Below are positions 5,917-14,966 of a DNA stretch of 64,000 bases, piece by piece. The stretch is from Adlercreutzia wanghongyangiae (GTDB taxonomy: Bacteria > Actinomycetota > Coriobacteriia > Coriobacteriales > Eggerthellaceae), in contig NZ_JAYMFF010000002.1 of assembly GCF_035989245.1 (NCBI RefSeq), positions 186,001 to 250,000 on the forward strand, given 5' to 3'. The stretch's first letter is position 1, and the number at the start of each line of letters is the position of its first letter. Position numbers and translations under genes: made by a program. The notes below the pieces were generated by a model. It was not told where the DNA came from. It did no database searches and was given only the letters and a program-made list of their open reading frames with translations.

Positions 5917-8715
5917 CTATTCCACCACGTAGCGGCGCTTGCGCACCTCGGTCAACGCTCGCGCATCCAGCTGGCAGCCGATACCGCTCTCGTGCCCCGG
6001 AGCGTTCAGCGTGATGATGCCGTCGGGCGCCGTGTACGGCGGCGTCGTGAGGTCGATGTCGAAATAGCGCGCCGTCGCCCCCAAATCGCCAGGAATAACC
6101 ACCCCGGGCAGCGTTTGGAAGGCGGCGTGCGCGAAACGCGAGATACCGGTGTCGTACATGCCGCTCATGCACACCTCGCGACCCTCGGTCAGCGCCCGGT
6201 GCACGAACTCCAACGCCGGCTGAATGCCGCCGAACTTGCCGATCTTCACCATGGCGCAGCGCAGTTCGGGATAATCGAACAGCCATGCCGCCTCGCGCCG
6301 GTTCACGAACGACTCGTCCACGCAGATGGGCATCGCCAGCGTGTGCTGGAACGACGCCAGACGCGAGAAAGCGTTCTCGTGGCGGCTCACCCCCGCCGCG
6401 CTCAGGTTCAGCGGCTCCTCGATCCAGCCGATGTCCAGCTGATCGTAGGCGCGCAGCTCGGCCATATGGTGCAAGCTGAAACTCTGGTTGGCGTCCAACG
6501 TAATCAGCAGGTGCGGAAAGGCCCGCCGCACCGCGCGCACGCTGGCCAGCCCCTTGCCCGGCGCCACCTTCAGCTTCACGCGCTGGTAGCCCTGGCGCAC
6601 GCAGGCACGCACTTCCTCCACGGTCTGGGACGGCGTGCCCAGGCCCACTACCGCACCGCTGTACACCTGCCGCTGGGGCGTGCGCCGCTTCCGACCGGCC
6701 TTCCCCACGGGGGGCACGCTGCCGTCGCGGAAAGCCACCGCGCGGGTCAGGCGATCGAACTCCTCGCCGATGAGCATCCACAGCGGCTCCTCGGTGATCT
6801 TGCCGTACAAGTCCCAGCAGGCCATCTCCAGCGCGCTGCAGGCCATGGGATACTGCTCGGCCCCCTCGAGCGCGAGCAAATCGACCGACACCTCGCGCGG
6901 ATGCAGATAGGTGCGCGCGATCAGCTGGGGCGCCAGCAGCTCGCGCATCACGCGCAGGTCGTCCTCCAGCGTTTCGGGCAGATACCAGTCGGTGTCGAAG
7001 GCCGTGCACTCGCCCAGGCCCACGCGGCCTTTCTTGTCCACCACTTCCACCAGAATAAGCTCGCGGTACGTAAGCGTTTCCTTGGGTGTTTTGAACGGCT
7101 TGGAAAACGGCAGGCGCACACGATGCAGTATCACGCGGGCAATATCGATATGCTGGCGGAACAGGCCCTCGCACGCCGTGCGGTCGATCTTGCCGATGCC
7201 GATGCGCGGCATCTCGTTCACGATGCAGATCTGCTCGGGAATGTACAGACGCGACAACCGTTTGGCCAAGGCACCGCGAATGGAGTCCACGCTGAGCGGC
7301 GGCGCGCCGGCCGACAGCTCCACCACCGCCGCGGGGCGGCGGCCCCACCGCGTATCGGGCACGCCGAACACATAGGCGTCGGAAATGCCGGGAATGCGCA
7401 CGAGCGCGTCCACGATTTCCGCCGGATACACGTTCTCGCCGCCCGACACGAACATGTCGGCCGTGCGCTCGCGAATATACAGGCAGCCCTCGTGCAAAGC
7501 CGCCGTGTCGCCGGTGAGGAAGAAGCCGTCCACGGTGAACGTGGCCCGCGCGTTCACATAGCCGCTGACCACGCCCGGGCCGCGCAGGGCCAAACGTCCG
7601 AAGCCCTGCTCGTCGGGGTCCACGATGCGCGCCGAATAGCCAGGTAGCAGGCGCAGACCACCCGTGAACTGAGGCGTGATCAGCGTATTCGCCACCTGGC
7701 TTGAGGTTTCGGTCATGCCATAACTGGCATACACGCGCCCCTGGGCCGCCAGGGCGCGACGCACCGTGTTGGCGTTCAGGGGGCCGCCGCCCAGCAACAC
7801 GCATTGGTACTGGTCCAGCGTTCCGGCCGGCTGCGACGACCCGGCGGGCGCAGCAGAACCCGCAGTGCCAGCCTTCGCCTTTCGGCCCTCTTTTTCCCAG
7901 GCCAACTGCACGTCCAGCATATCCTGCAGCATCTTATCGACCACCGAGATATGGGTGGCGTGCAGCTCGGCGCCGTCGGCCAGCACGCGCGCGGCGTCGA
8001 AATGCTCGTACAGGCGCAGCGACCAGCGGCTGCACACGCTGCGCACCAGCACCTGGAACCCGCCCACATGGAACAGCGGCAACACCCCCTGCCACAAACC
8101 GCGGCTACGCTGGTGTCCCACCAGCACCCGGTTCGAAGCTGCTGCGGCCTCCGTCAGGTTGCTCCAGGTAAGCTCGGCTCCCTTGGGCTTGCCCGTGGAA
8201 CCCGAAGTGAACATAATCAACGCCCGCTGATCGGGATCGAAGATGTGCGCCGAGCGCTCGGCAAAATGGATAGCATCCTCCACCGATCCGCCCAGCGAGT
8301 CGTCCACCCGGCTGCCGCGCGACTCATTGCGCAGAAGCGAGTTGCACACCTGGTCGAACAGGCGCGGCGCCGACTCCTCGTCGATGCGGTAGGAAATGCG
8401 CACCCCGCAGCGCTCCAGTTCCAGCACGCGCGTCAGCTTCTCGGCCGAGGTCAGCCGGTGGTTCAGCGCCACCAGGCCGAACGACCCGTAGGCCGCCGCC
8501 AACGCCAAAAACACGTACATGGGGCAATTCGGCAAATCCACCGCCACCATGTCGCCGGGAAACACGCCCTTGTCGCGCAGGCGTCGCGCCAGCTGAGCCG
8601 CCAGCAGACGCGTTTGCCGGTAGGTGTAGGTCTTCTCCTCACCCGCCCGATCGACGTACGAGAGGAACACCGAATCAGGACGCGCCTGCGCCGTGCTCTC
8701 AAATATGTCGATCAT
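5917..8715 (-). CDS. menE-menC: Fused o-succinylbenzoate-CoA ligase / o-succinylbenzoate synthase
   Basis: One uninterrupted frame of 932 residues. About residues 1-510 are an AMP-forming acyl-CoA ligase (MenE): P-loop MFTSGSTGKPKG, YGMTETSS, and LTGD and GKIDR at the C-terminal subdomain. About residues 515-932 are an enolase-superfamily o-succinylbenzoate synthase (MenC): KLKVAPGKG, metal-ligand region TLDANQS, WIEEPL, CVDES and KIGKFGG. The two menaquinone steps are reversed in chain order, since MenC acts before MenE. ATG 8715 is the first start with MenE-like sequence; the upstream frame overlaps menB and looks non-coding. It lies 53 bp after menB on the same strand, so the three activities come from one mRNA. 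Confidence 0.88.
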   Translation of the reverse strand: MIDIFESTAQARPDSVFLSYVDRAGEEKTYTYRQTRLLAAQLARRLRDKGVFPGDMVAVDLPNCPMYVFLALAAAYGSFGLVALNHRLTSAEKLTRVLELERCGVRISYRIDEESAPRLFDQVCNSLLRNESRGSRVDDSLGGSVEDAIHFAERSAHIFDPDQRALIMFTSGSTGKPKGAELTWSNLTEAAAASNRVLVGHQRSRGLWQGVLPLFHVGGFQVLVRSVCSRWSLRLYEHFDAARVLADGAELHATHISVVDKMLQDMLDVQLAWEKEGRKAKAGTAGSAAPAGSSQPAGTLDQYQCVLLGGGPLNANTVRRALAAQGRVYASYGMTETSSQVANTLITPQFTGGLRLLPGYSARIVDPDEQGFGRLALRGPGVVSGYVNARATFTVDGFFLTGDTAALHEGCLYIRERTADMFVSGGENVYPAEIVDALVRIPGISDAYVFGVPDTRWGRRPAAVVELSAGAPPLSVDSIRGALAKRLSRLYIPEQICIVNEMPRIGIGKIDRTACEGLFRQHIDIARVILHRVRLPFSKPFKTPKETLTYRELILVEVVDKKGRVGLGECTAFDTDWYLPETLEDDLRVMRELLAPQLIARTYLHPREVSVDLLALEGAEQYPMACSALEMACWDLYGKITEEPLWMLIGEEFDRLTRAVAFRDGSVPPVGKAGRKRRTPQRQVYSGAVVGLGTPSQTVEEVRACVRQGYQRVKLKVAPGKGLASVRAVRRAFPHLLITLDANQSFSLHHMAELRAYDQLDIGWIEEPLNLSAAGVSRHENAFSRLASFQHTLAMPICVDESFVNRREAAWLFDYPELRCAMVKIGKFGGIQPALEFVHRALTEGREVCMSGMYDTGISRFAHAAFQTLPGVVIPGDLGATARYFDIDLTTPPYTAPDGIITLNAPGHESGIGCQLDARALTEVRKRRYVVE

Positions 8716-8768
8716 AAACAGGTTCCATGCATCCTCGAAAAACAGCCAGCGGTACGAACAACCCGATC

Positions 8769-9608
8769 TTACGGGAACTTCGGGAACTGGGTGAAGTCGG
8801 GCTTGCGCTTCTCCTTGAAGGCGTCGCGGCCCTCCTTGGCCTCGTCGGTGGTGTAGTACAGAAGCGTGGCGTCGCCGGCCAGCTGCTGAATGCCCGCCAA
8901 GCCATCGGTGGCGGCGTTGAACGACGCCTTCATGAAGCGCAGGGCAGTAGGGGAGAACTGCATCATCTCGGCAGCCCATTCCATGCACTCGCGCTCCAGC
9001 TCATCGAAGGGCACCACCTTGTTCACCAGGCCCATCTCCAGGGCCTCGGCGGCAGTGTACTGACGGCACAGGTACCAGATCTCGCGAGCCTTCTTCTGGC
9101 CCACGATGGCAGCCAGATACCCCGCGCCGTAGCCGGCGTCGAAGGAGCCCACCTTCGGGCCCGTCTGGCCGAACTTCGCCGTATCGGCGGCAATGGTCAG
9201 GTCGCACAGAATGGAAAGCACATGACCGCCGCCGATGGCGTATCCGTTCACCATGGCGATGACGGGCTTGGGCACCACGCGAATGAGCCGCTGCAAATCC
9301 AGCACGTTCAGGCGCGGGATGTTGTCCTCGCCCACGTAGCCGCCGTTGCCGCGCTTTTTTTGGTCGCCGCCCGAGCAGAAGGCCTCGTCCTCGTGGCGGC
9401 CGCCGTGGTTCACGCCGGTCAGCAGAATAACGCCCACGCTGGCGTCATCGCGCGCCTCGGAGAACGCATCGTACATCTCCATCACCGTCAGCGGCGTGAA
9501 CGCATTGCGGCGCTCGGGCCGATTGATGGAAATCTTCGCCACGCCGTCGCACAGCTCGTAGCGAATCTCGCGATATTCCTTGCCGACCTTCCAATCGTAG
9601 ATGCTCAA
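8769..9608 (-). CDS. menB: 1,4-dihydroxy-2-naphthoyl-CoA synthase
   Basis: A 279-residue crotonase-fold enzyme that cyclises o-succinylbenzoyl-CoA in menaquinone synthesis. Family marks are RPERRNAFTPLTVMEM, the oxyanion region FCSGGDQ, NGYAIGGGH, and the MenB-specific GQTGPKVGSFDAGYGAGYLA. Length and C-terminus (PDFTQFPKFP) match MenB. The start is TTG with GGACGGGAA upstream. It precedes the fused menE-menC gene. Menaquinone is the electron carrier for the anaerobic reductases elsewhere in this window. Confidence 0.95.
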   Translation of the reverse strand: MSIYDWKVGKEYREIRYELCDGVAKISINRPERRNAFTPLTVMEMYDAFSEARDDASVGVILLTGVNHGGRHEDEAFCSGGDQKKRGNGGYVGEDNIPRLNVLDLQRLIRVVPKPVIAMVNGYAIGGGHVLSILCDLTIAADTAKFGQTGPKVGSFDAGYGAGYLAAIVGQKKAREIWYLCRQYTAAEALEMGLVNKVVPFDELERECMEWAAEMMQFSPTALRFMKASFNAATDGLAGIQQLAGDATLLYYTTDEAKEGRDAFKEKRKPDFTQFPKFP

Positions 9609-9689
9609 ATTCCCGTCCTTCCCACAGCCCCGAAGGGGGCGGTCATTTTTCCCAACCAGCCATGATACCCCAGATCGCGGGGAAATTGC

Positions 9690-10763
9690 CTACATTCCCT
9701 CGGTTTCGAAGCGCTTCTTTAGGGCTTCCTGGTGAATGGCGTGCTGCAGGGCCACTTCCTTGGACACCGTGCCCTCCTTCACCAGGCGATACAGGCTCTG
9801 GTCCATGGTGCGCATGCCGGCACCGGCCGAGCTGGCGATAACCGAGTCGATCTGGTGGGTCTTCTCCTCGCGGATGAGGTTGCGGATGGCCGGCGTGGCG
9901 GTCATGATCTCGAAGGCCGGCACGATACGTCCGTCCACCGTGGGCACCAGCTGCTGGGACACCACGGCCTGCAGCACCATGGAAAGCTGCATGCGAATCT
10001 GGCGCTGCTGGTTGGCCGGGAAGGCGTCGATGATGCGGTCGATGGTGCTGGCCGCGCCGGTGGTGTGCAGCGTAGAGAACAGAAGCTGCGCCATCTCGGC
10101 GGCGGTCATGGCCGTGCCGACGGTCTCCGAGTCGCGCATCTCGCCCAGCAAGATCACATCGGGGCTCTCGCGCATGGCGCTGCGCAGGGCCTCGGCGTAG
10201 GTGGCCACGTCCGAGGGAATCTCACGCTGGGTGACGATGCAGCCCTCGTGGCGATGCACGTACTCGATGGGGTCTTCCATGGTGATGATGTGGCCGCAGC
10301 GCGCCTTGTTCAGTTTGTCGATGATGCAGGCCAACGTAGTAGACTTGCCGGCACCGGCCGGGCCCGTCACCAGCACGAGGCCCTTCTGGAAGTCGGCACA
10401 GGCCATTACGTCGTCGGGAATGTGATAGTCGGCAGGATTGGGCAGCGTGAAGGGAATCACGCGGATGACAGCACCCAAGCTGCCGCGCTGGCGGAACACG
10501 TTCACGCGGAAGCGGCCCATGCCGGCCACGGCGAAGGAGAAGTCGTCATCGTGATTGTGGCCGTCCAGGAAGATGGCCACGTCGCGCCCGGAAAGCGTGT
10601 AGATGGCCTCCACCAGCGCCTTGGTATCGGCGGGCATGAGCGGCGCCATATCCATGCGAATCTGGCGGCCGTCGGCGGTGTAGGTGAGCGGAAGGCCGGC
10701 CACGATGAACACATCGGAGGCCTTCTGGTCGATCATTTGCTGCAGCAGTGTCTTCAGTTCCAT
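9690..10763 (-). CDS. pilT: PilT-type pilus retraction ATPase
   Basis: A 357-residue hexameric ATPase of the GspE/PilT superfamily. It has Walker A (GPAGAGKSTT, about residues 128-137), the Asp box ITMEDPIEY, Walker B region VILLGEMRD, the His box STLHTTGAA and the PilT marker AIRNLIREEKTHQI. It lacks the long N-terminal domain of PilB/GspE. The start is ATG 10763 with GAGGAGAAAG upstream; a longer frame to 10844 overlaps the preceding gene. It is the last gene of a minus-strand pilus block, with no extension ATPase in the window. Confidence 0.9.
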   Translation of the reverse strand: MELKTLLQQMIDQKASDVFIVAGLPLTYTADGRQIRMDMAPLMPADTKALVEAIYTLSGRDVAIFLDGHNHDDDFSFAVAGMGRFRVNVFRQRGSLGAVIRVIPFTLPNPADYHIPDDVMACADFQKGLVLVTGPAGAGKSTTLACIIDKLNKARCGHIITMEDPIEYVHRHEGCIVTQREIPSDVATYAEALRSAMRESPDVILLGEMRDSETVGTAMTAAEMAQLLFSTLHTTGAASTIDRIIDAFPANQQRQIRMQLSMVLQAVVSQQLVPTVDGRIVPAFEIMTATPAIRNLIREEKTHQIDSVIASSAGAGMRTMDQSLYRLVKEGTVSKEVALQHAIHQEALKKRFETEGM

Positions 10764-10783
10764 GGGTTCGCTTTCTCCTCGCT

Positions 10784-11413
10784 TTAGCCGAGCCACAGGT
10801 TCTCGCCTGGGCCGTCGTTCATCCATTGGGTCGTGGTCTTCCATTGCTCGATGCGATAGGTGCCGTCGTCGTTCAGGTGCAGGGCGACATCCAAGGTGCG
10901 CCCGCTTTCCATTGAGAAGGTGGCGGAAACGATGCTGCCGTCGAACGTGCCCGAGACCGTGATGGGATCATCGGCGGGGCACACGACGACCTCCACCGTG
11001 TCGTCTGATGCGGCCGCACCGGAAAGGGTGTCGTCCTCGATGGCCTCGCCGGTGTCAGACGCCGTGCTGGCGGCCGCATCTGCCGTGGCGCCCGCCGTGC
11101 CATCGGCCGTCGCTTCCACGGGAGCATCCGCAGCCGCATCCGCCTCTGCCGAGGCGATGCCGTAGGCGGCCAGCACATCGGCCAGGGCATCGCCGCCCGA
11201 CAGCAGCGCGCCGTCCACCTCGGCCACAAAGGTTTGGGCGGCTGTTTCCAACTGGTAGGTTTCCGTGGTGGTGGCGGCCTGACGCTCGGTAACCGACAGC
11301 TCGGCGCGAGCCGTGGTCAGCGAAAGCACCGAAAGCACCGCCAGGCACAGAATGATAATGAGGGTGAACAGGCCTATGGGGCCGATGCGCACCGATCCGT
11401 GGGGTTTAGCCAT
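10784..11413 (-). CDS. Pilus-operon protein with N-terminal anchor
   Basis: A 209-residue protein with one N-terminal hydrophobic helix (IGLFTLIIILCLAVLSVLSL, about residues 13-32), a long Ala/Asp/Thr-rich low-complexity stretch (about residues 80-140), and a beta-rich C-terminal part ending DGPGENLWLG. It overlaps the preceding gene by 8 bp and lies 20 bp before pilT. Topology suits a pseudopilin or minor pilin with an external domain. No prepilin peptidase site is obvious, so I leave the exact class open. Confidence 0.6.
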   Translation of the reverse strand: MAKPHGSVRIGPIGLFTLIIILCLAVLSVLSLTTARAELSVTERQAATTTETYQLETAAQTFVAEVDGALLSGGDALADVLAAYGIASAEADAAADAPVEATADGTAGATADAAASTASDTGEAIEDDTLSGAAASDDTVEVVVCPADDPITVSGTFDGSIVSATFSMESGRTLDVALHLNDDGTYRIEQWKTTTQWMNDGPGENLWLG

Positions 11414-12017
11414 GGGACACCTCCCCCTCTGACGGTGCCTCGGGCACGTACACCGCCGTTTCCAGCGTGTACACCGGCTCGGCAGCGCGATCGGCCAAGG
11501 TCAGCCGATAGCGTCCGTCATCCCCCCGGGACGGCTCCACCGCCGTCACATCGGAAGCATGCCACACGGCAATGGACGCATGGTACAGCACTCCGGCCGC
11601 CGTCTCTTCGGGCTGCACGTCGCGCACCAGCACCAAGCTATCCTGGCGCACGATGTTGGGATCGTCGGCGTTGGCGTTCGATGCGAAGCTCTCGGCTGCC
11701 GTCAGCGGACTGGCCGCGAAGGTTTCCGCCGCATTGGAAGCCATGGTCATGGCACTCATCAGGTCGGCACTCTGCCGGCCGGCGACGTCGGCGTCGGCGT
11801 TCAGCTCCATCAGCACCGCCAGCGATCCCGTCAAGAACACCAGCAGCAATAGGGCCTCTACAATGAAAGCCGCCCCGGGCCATACGGTGCGCTCGGAACG
11901 ACGGCGCCCCACATACTCGTGGTAGCGTTCCATGCGGCGGTCGCCGTCGGACGTTCCCTGCGCGTGAGTAGCCACGGCGTAGTCGGCCATGGAACGACGT
12001 GCATTTCCTCGGCTCAT
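11406..12017 (-). CDS. Pilin-like membrane-anchored protein
   Basis: A 203-residue protein. A basic N-terminal region of about 45 residues ends in WPGAAFIVEALLLLVFLTG, which resembles a prepilin site: a small residue, then a hydrophobic helix with Glu at about position 5. The remainder is an external domain. It overlaps both neighbours by a few bases (ATGA on one side), so it is translated with them. Likely a minor pilin or pseudopilin; the long leader is unusual. Confidence 0.6.
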   Translation of the reverse strand: MSRGNARRSMADYAVATHAQGTSDGDRRMERYHEYVGRRRSERTVWPGAAFIVEALLLLVFLTGSLAVLMELNADADVAGRQSADLMSAMTMASNAAETFAASPLTAAESFASNANADDPNIVRQDSLVLVRDVQPEETAAGVLYHASIAVWHASDVTAVEPSRGDDGRYRLTLADRAAEPVYTLETAVYVPEAPSEGEVSHG

Positions 12018-12604
12018 GCCCGATCACCTCCTCCGCTGCGCAGCGCCACCGACACCTCGCCGGCATCGGTGACTATGGTGAGCAGCCCGTTCTCGTAGGC
12101 GAAATCGAACACCGAGGAATCAACGATGGGCGTGGCCTTCTCGGGGTCGTAGGGCGCATCGGCCAAGGCGTACTCCTCCATGATAGTGCCGTCGTAGCGG
12201 TACAGTCGCGTCTCGTACACGCCGCTGGGCAGCGTTTCGCGCAGCACCAGGGCCGAACCTTCCAGCAGGTTGCTCTCCGACGCCTCGGCCTCCACCTGCG
12301 ACGGCCCCAGGGCACCGCCCTCGGCCATGTCCATCAGCACGGCGTCCTCGGTCACCCAAGCGCGTGCCACGGCATCAATCTGATCGTTCGCCCGCACGTC
12401 GTTGGCTAAAAGCGTCAGCGACAGGCGCTGGTTGTCGGCAGCCTGGCCCTGCTGGTGCAGCACGCGGTACACGCCCGTGCCCGTAAGGATGGCCATCAGC
12501 AGCGCCACCACGAACAGCGCGAACAGAAGCCCCGTGAACACGCGGCCGAAATCATGCTCGCGACGCCGAGCGGCACCGCCAAAGGCCCTGCCCTGCGCGC
12601 TCAT
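12014..12604 (-). CDS. DUF4860-like pilus-operon protein
   Basis: A 196-residue protein: short basic cytoplasmic part with Arg-Arg-Arg, one strong hydrophobic helix (about residues 20-43), then an external domain with YRYDGTIMEEYA and VFDFAYENGLLTIVTDAG. I recall proteins of this type labelled DUF4860 in Eggerthella and some Firmicutes pilus clusters, from memory only. ATG 12604 overlaps the stop of the previous gene as ATGA, which settles the start against a longer frame to 12748. Confidence 0.6.
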   Translation of the reverse strand: MSAQGRAFGGAARRREHDFGRVFTGLLFALFVVALLMAILTGTGVYRVLHQQGQAADNQRLSLTLLANDVRANDQIDAVARAWVTEDAVLMDMAEGGALGPSQVEAEASESNLLEGSALVLRETLPSGVYETRLYRYDGTIMEEYALADAPYDPEKATPIVDSSVFDFAYENGLLTIVTDAGEVSVALRSGGGDRA

Positions 12605-12924
12605 CGGGGCATCACCACCACGCTGGGCGGCACGTTCGAGGCGAAAGCCTCGTAGGTGACGGCGTAGTCGGCATGGTTCACGATAAGGCCGTAGTGCTCT
12701 TCCAAATACTGCAGCGACGAGGGGTAGGCGCCTTCCACGGCCGCGCATTGCATGGCCGCCTCAAGCACGGCGGTGCGCACCGAATGGGCGCCCTGGGCCT
12801 CGGTCTGCCCGTTGGCGGTGTCCCACGCGAGCCACAGCGTCACCGCGAGCACGCAAGCTGCCACCAGGGCGACTATCCGACGCGTGCGGCGCTTTCTCGC
12901 TTGGGCTGTCTTTCCGTGAATCAT
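12601..12924 (-). CDS. Small pilin-like protein
   Basis: A 107-residue protein. A very basic N-terminus (KTAQARKRRTRR) leads into one hydrophobic helix (about residues 17-35) and a short external domain with one Cys and SSLQYLEEHYGLIVNHADY. The Ser-Leu-x-Tyr-Leu-Glu pattern is like that of small type II/IV pseudopilins. It starts 4 bp after the GspF gene and overlaps the next by ATGA. Confidence 0.55.
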   Translation of the reverse strand: MIHGKTAQARKRRTRRIVALVAACVLAVTLWLAWDTANGQTEAQGAHSVRTAVLEAAMQCAAVEGAYPSSLQYLEEHYGLIVNHADYAVTYEAFASNVPPSVVVMPR

Positions 12925-12928
12925 GGGG

Positions 12929-13981
12929 CTATCCGATCGATCCCATGATGCCGATGAGCGGCATCATGACCGAAATAAGCGTGGCGCCCACGGCAATGGT
13001 CAGGAAGGCGGCCAGGGCCGGCTCGATGTTGTCGATGGCCGCATCTATCTGCATGATGGCGTCATCGAAGAAGTTGGCCGACAGGCGGTCGAGCGCCGCG
13101 TCCAGAGAACCAGAGCGCGTGCCGATGGTCAGCATGCGGGCGTGAATCTGCTCGAACACCTCGGCCTCGCTGATGGCCTGGGCCAGCGAACGCGGTGCCG
13201 AGGCGTCAATCATGAGCGCGTAGGCCGCCTGGGCCTTGGCGCGCAGGCCCGCATGCTCCACCACCTCGATGGCTTCCTTCATAGCCACGTCGGTGTTCAC
13301 ACCCGAAGCCGTGTAGGCGGCCAGGGCCGACGCGAAGCGCGACACCGCCAGCTGCTCCATGGCCCCGCGTGTGGCGGGGAATTTCTCGAACAGGTGCATC
13401 ACGGCGATGCGGCCGGCTTCCGAACGGCAGGCGATCACGCCGGCCAGGGCCACCACGGTGCACACCAGCGTGATGCCTAGAGCCACCCAGCCAATGCCGA
13501 TAGAAAGCCCCACGGCACCGAAGGAGCCGTCGGTCAGCGAGCCGGCCATGGACACGTACACGTCCTCGAACACCGGCAGGATGATGATCACGGTGAAGGC
13601 CAAAATGATGGACATCACGCATAGCAGCGCCGCCGGATAACCCACCGACGATCGAATCTTCGCGAACAGGCGGTCCTCCTCGTCGTAGTACACGCCCAGC
13701 GCCCGCAGCACCTCTTCGGTGCGGCCGGCGTTCTCGCCCACGCGCACCATGTCCACGGCGTAGCGCGGGAAGGCACCCGACGCCTGCATGGCATAAGCCA
13801 GGGTGTTGCCCGCCGTCAGCTGGCCGTACACCACCGTGCAAGTGGCCTGCAGCCCCTCGTCGCCGATGTCCTCGGACAGCATCCCCACCGCTTCGTCGGT
13901 CTGGATGCCGGCCGCCAGCATCATGGCGACGCTCTCGCAGAAAAGGCTGATTCCCGCACTGTCGAGCTTCGGTTTGGCCAT
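12929..13981 (-). CDS. GspF/PilC-family inner-membrane protein
   Basis: A 350-residue platform protein of type II secretion / type IV pili. Two copies of the GspF domain are visible: one in the first 100 residues (LCESVAMMLAAGIQTDEAVGMLSED and ARTEEVLRAL) and a second after about residue 205 (FASALAAYTASGVNTDVAMKEA), each followed by hydrophobic helices. It would connect the ATPase to pilus assembly. Gene order is transglutaminase, this gene, three small pilin-like genes, one more, pilT. AGGGGAGAC precedes the ATG. Confidence 0.85.
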   Translation of the reverse strand: MAKPKLDSAGISLFCESVAMMLAAGIQTDEAVGMLSEDIGDEGLQATCTVVYGQLTAGNTLAYAMQASGAFPRYAVDMVRVGENAGRTEEVLRALGVYYDEEDRLFAKIRSSVGYPAALLCVMSIILAFTVIIILPVFEDVYVSMAGSLTDGSFGAVGLSIGIGWVALGITLVCTVVALAGVIACRSEAGRIAVMHLFEKFPATRGAMEQLAVSRFASALAAYTASGVNTDVAMKEAIEVVEHAGLRAKAQAAYALMIDASAPRSLAQAISEAEVFEQIHARMLTIGTRSGSLDAALDRLSANFFDDAIMQIDAAIDNIEPALAAFLTIAVGATLISVMMPLIGIMGSIG

Positions 13982-13999
13982 AGTCTCCCCTGTCTGTTC

Positions 14000-14962
14000 C
14001 TAATACGTGTATCGATCGGTGTAACTGGTGCCGTCGCCGATGGTGCTGGCCGCACCCGACGCGGCGAAGGTCAGATCGACCCGCGTCCAGTCGTTTGGCT
14101 TAATGCTGATTTCCACGCTCACCCATTCTCCATCAATATATACCATGTTCCAGGCATGGTACACATCATCAGGAGAAACGTAGCCGGTCACCACCTTACA
14201 GGGAATGCCCAGGCTGCGCAGCATGGCGGCGCCCAGCGAGGCGTAGTCGAAGCAAATGCCCGTACCCGAGGCCAAGGTCTCGTCGGGGTCGGGCACATAG
14301 CCGGTAGCCGAGGCCAGCTCGGCGGCCTTATCGTGATCGTAGGTGATGTTGGCCACCACCCACTCGTAGATATTGCGCACCACTTCGCCCTGATTGGTGC
14401 AGTCGGCCGTCAGCTCGCGCGCCTTGGCCACCACGGCCGACGACTCGCCGTAGTCCACGAACATGTTAGGCACCAGAAACGGCGCCTGCTCGCTGGCCAG
14501 CGTCACGTTCTCCACCACGCTGAACAGCTCCACGTAGTTGCTGCCCGAAGTGTTCTGCATCACGCGGAAGTTGTAGGGGCCGTCGCCCATGTTCACGGGC
14601 ACCACGATAGGGGTGCCGTCGCCGGGCAAATCGTAGTTGTAGCTCATGTCGCCTTTGCTCACCTGGAACTTCAGGCGGCTGGACGAGGTGGCCGACGCGC
14701 CCACATAGCCTTCGGACACAGCCGAAGTGTCAATGGCGCAGTCGTTGCCCGTCTGGGCGAACTCGCCGTGGAAGGCCGACAGGGTCACCGAGCCGGGCTG
14801 GCTGTACGCCGGACCCGACGTGGTGCCGCCATCGCCCTCGCCGCCGGAACCGCCCGTCGCGCCGCCACCGCCCGAGCCGCATGCGGAAAGAACCGCCCCG
14901 CACAGCAGCAGGGCCGTCAGCGCCGCAGGCAGCGCACGCCTATGGGAACGCAGGCGGCCCAT
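14000..14962 (-). CDS. Transglutaminase-like lipoprotein
   Basis: A 320-residue protein with a lipoprotein signal peptide (lipobox LSAC near residue 28), a Gly/Ser-rich linker, and a papain-fold transglutaminase-like domain: catalytic Cys in GTGICFDYASLGAAMLRSLGIPC, His in YHAWNMVYIDGEW, and an Asp/Glu-rich strand after it. It starts 4 bp after the hybrid kinase stop and lies 18 bp upstream of the GspF gene, so it is built into the signalling-pilus block. It may act as a peptidase or crosslinker on pilin or cell wall substrates; the substrate is not known. Confidence 0.8.
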   Translation of the reverse strand: MGRLRSHRRALPAALTALLLCGAVLSACGSGGGGATGGSGGEGDGGTTSGPAYSQPGSVTLSAFHGEFAQTGNDCAIDTSAVSEGYVGASATSSSRLKFQVSKGDMSYNYDLPGDGTPIVVPVNMGDGPYNFRVMQNTSGSNYVELFSVVENVTLASEQAPFLVPNMFVDYGESSAVVAKARELTADCTNQGEVVRNIYEWVVANITYDHDKAAELASATGYVPDPDETLASGTGICFDYASLGAAMLRSLGIPCKVVTGYVSPDDVYHAWNMVYIDGEWVSVEISIKPNDWTRVDLTFAASGAASTIGDGTSYTDRYTY

Positions 14963-14966
14963 GGGT

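Noticed and set aside
9690..10763. Extension ATPase PilB/GspE
   Set aside because: No N-terminal GspE domain and no zinc-binding Cys motif; AIRNLIRE is a PilT marker.
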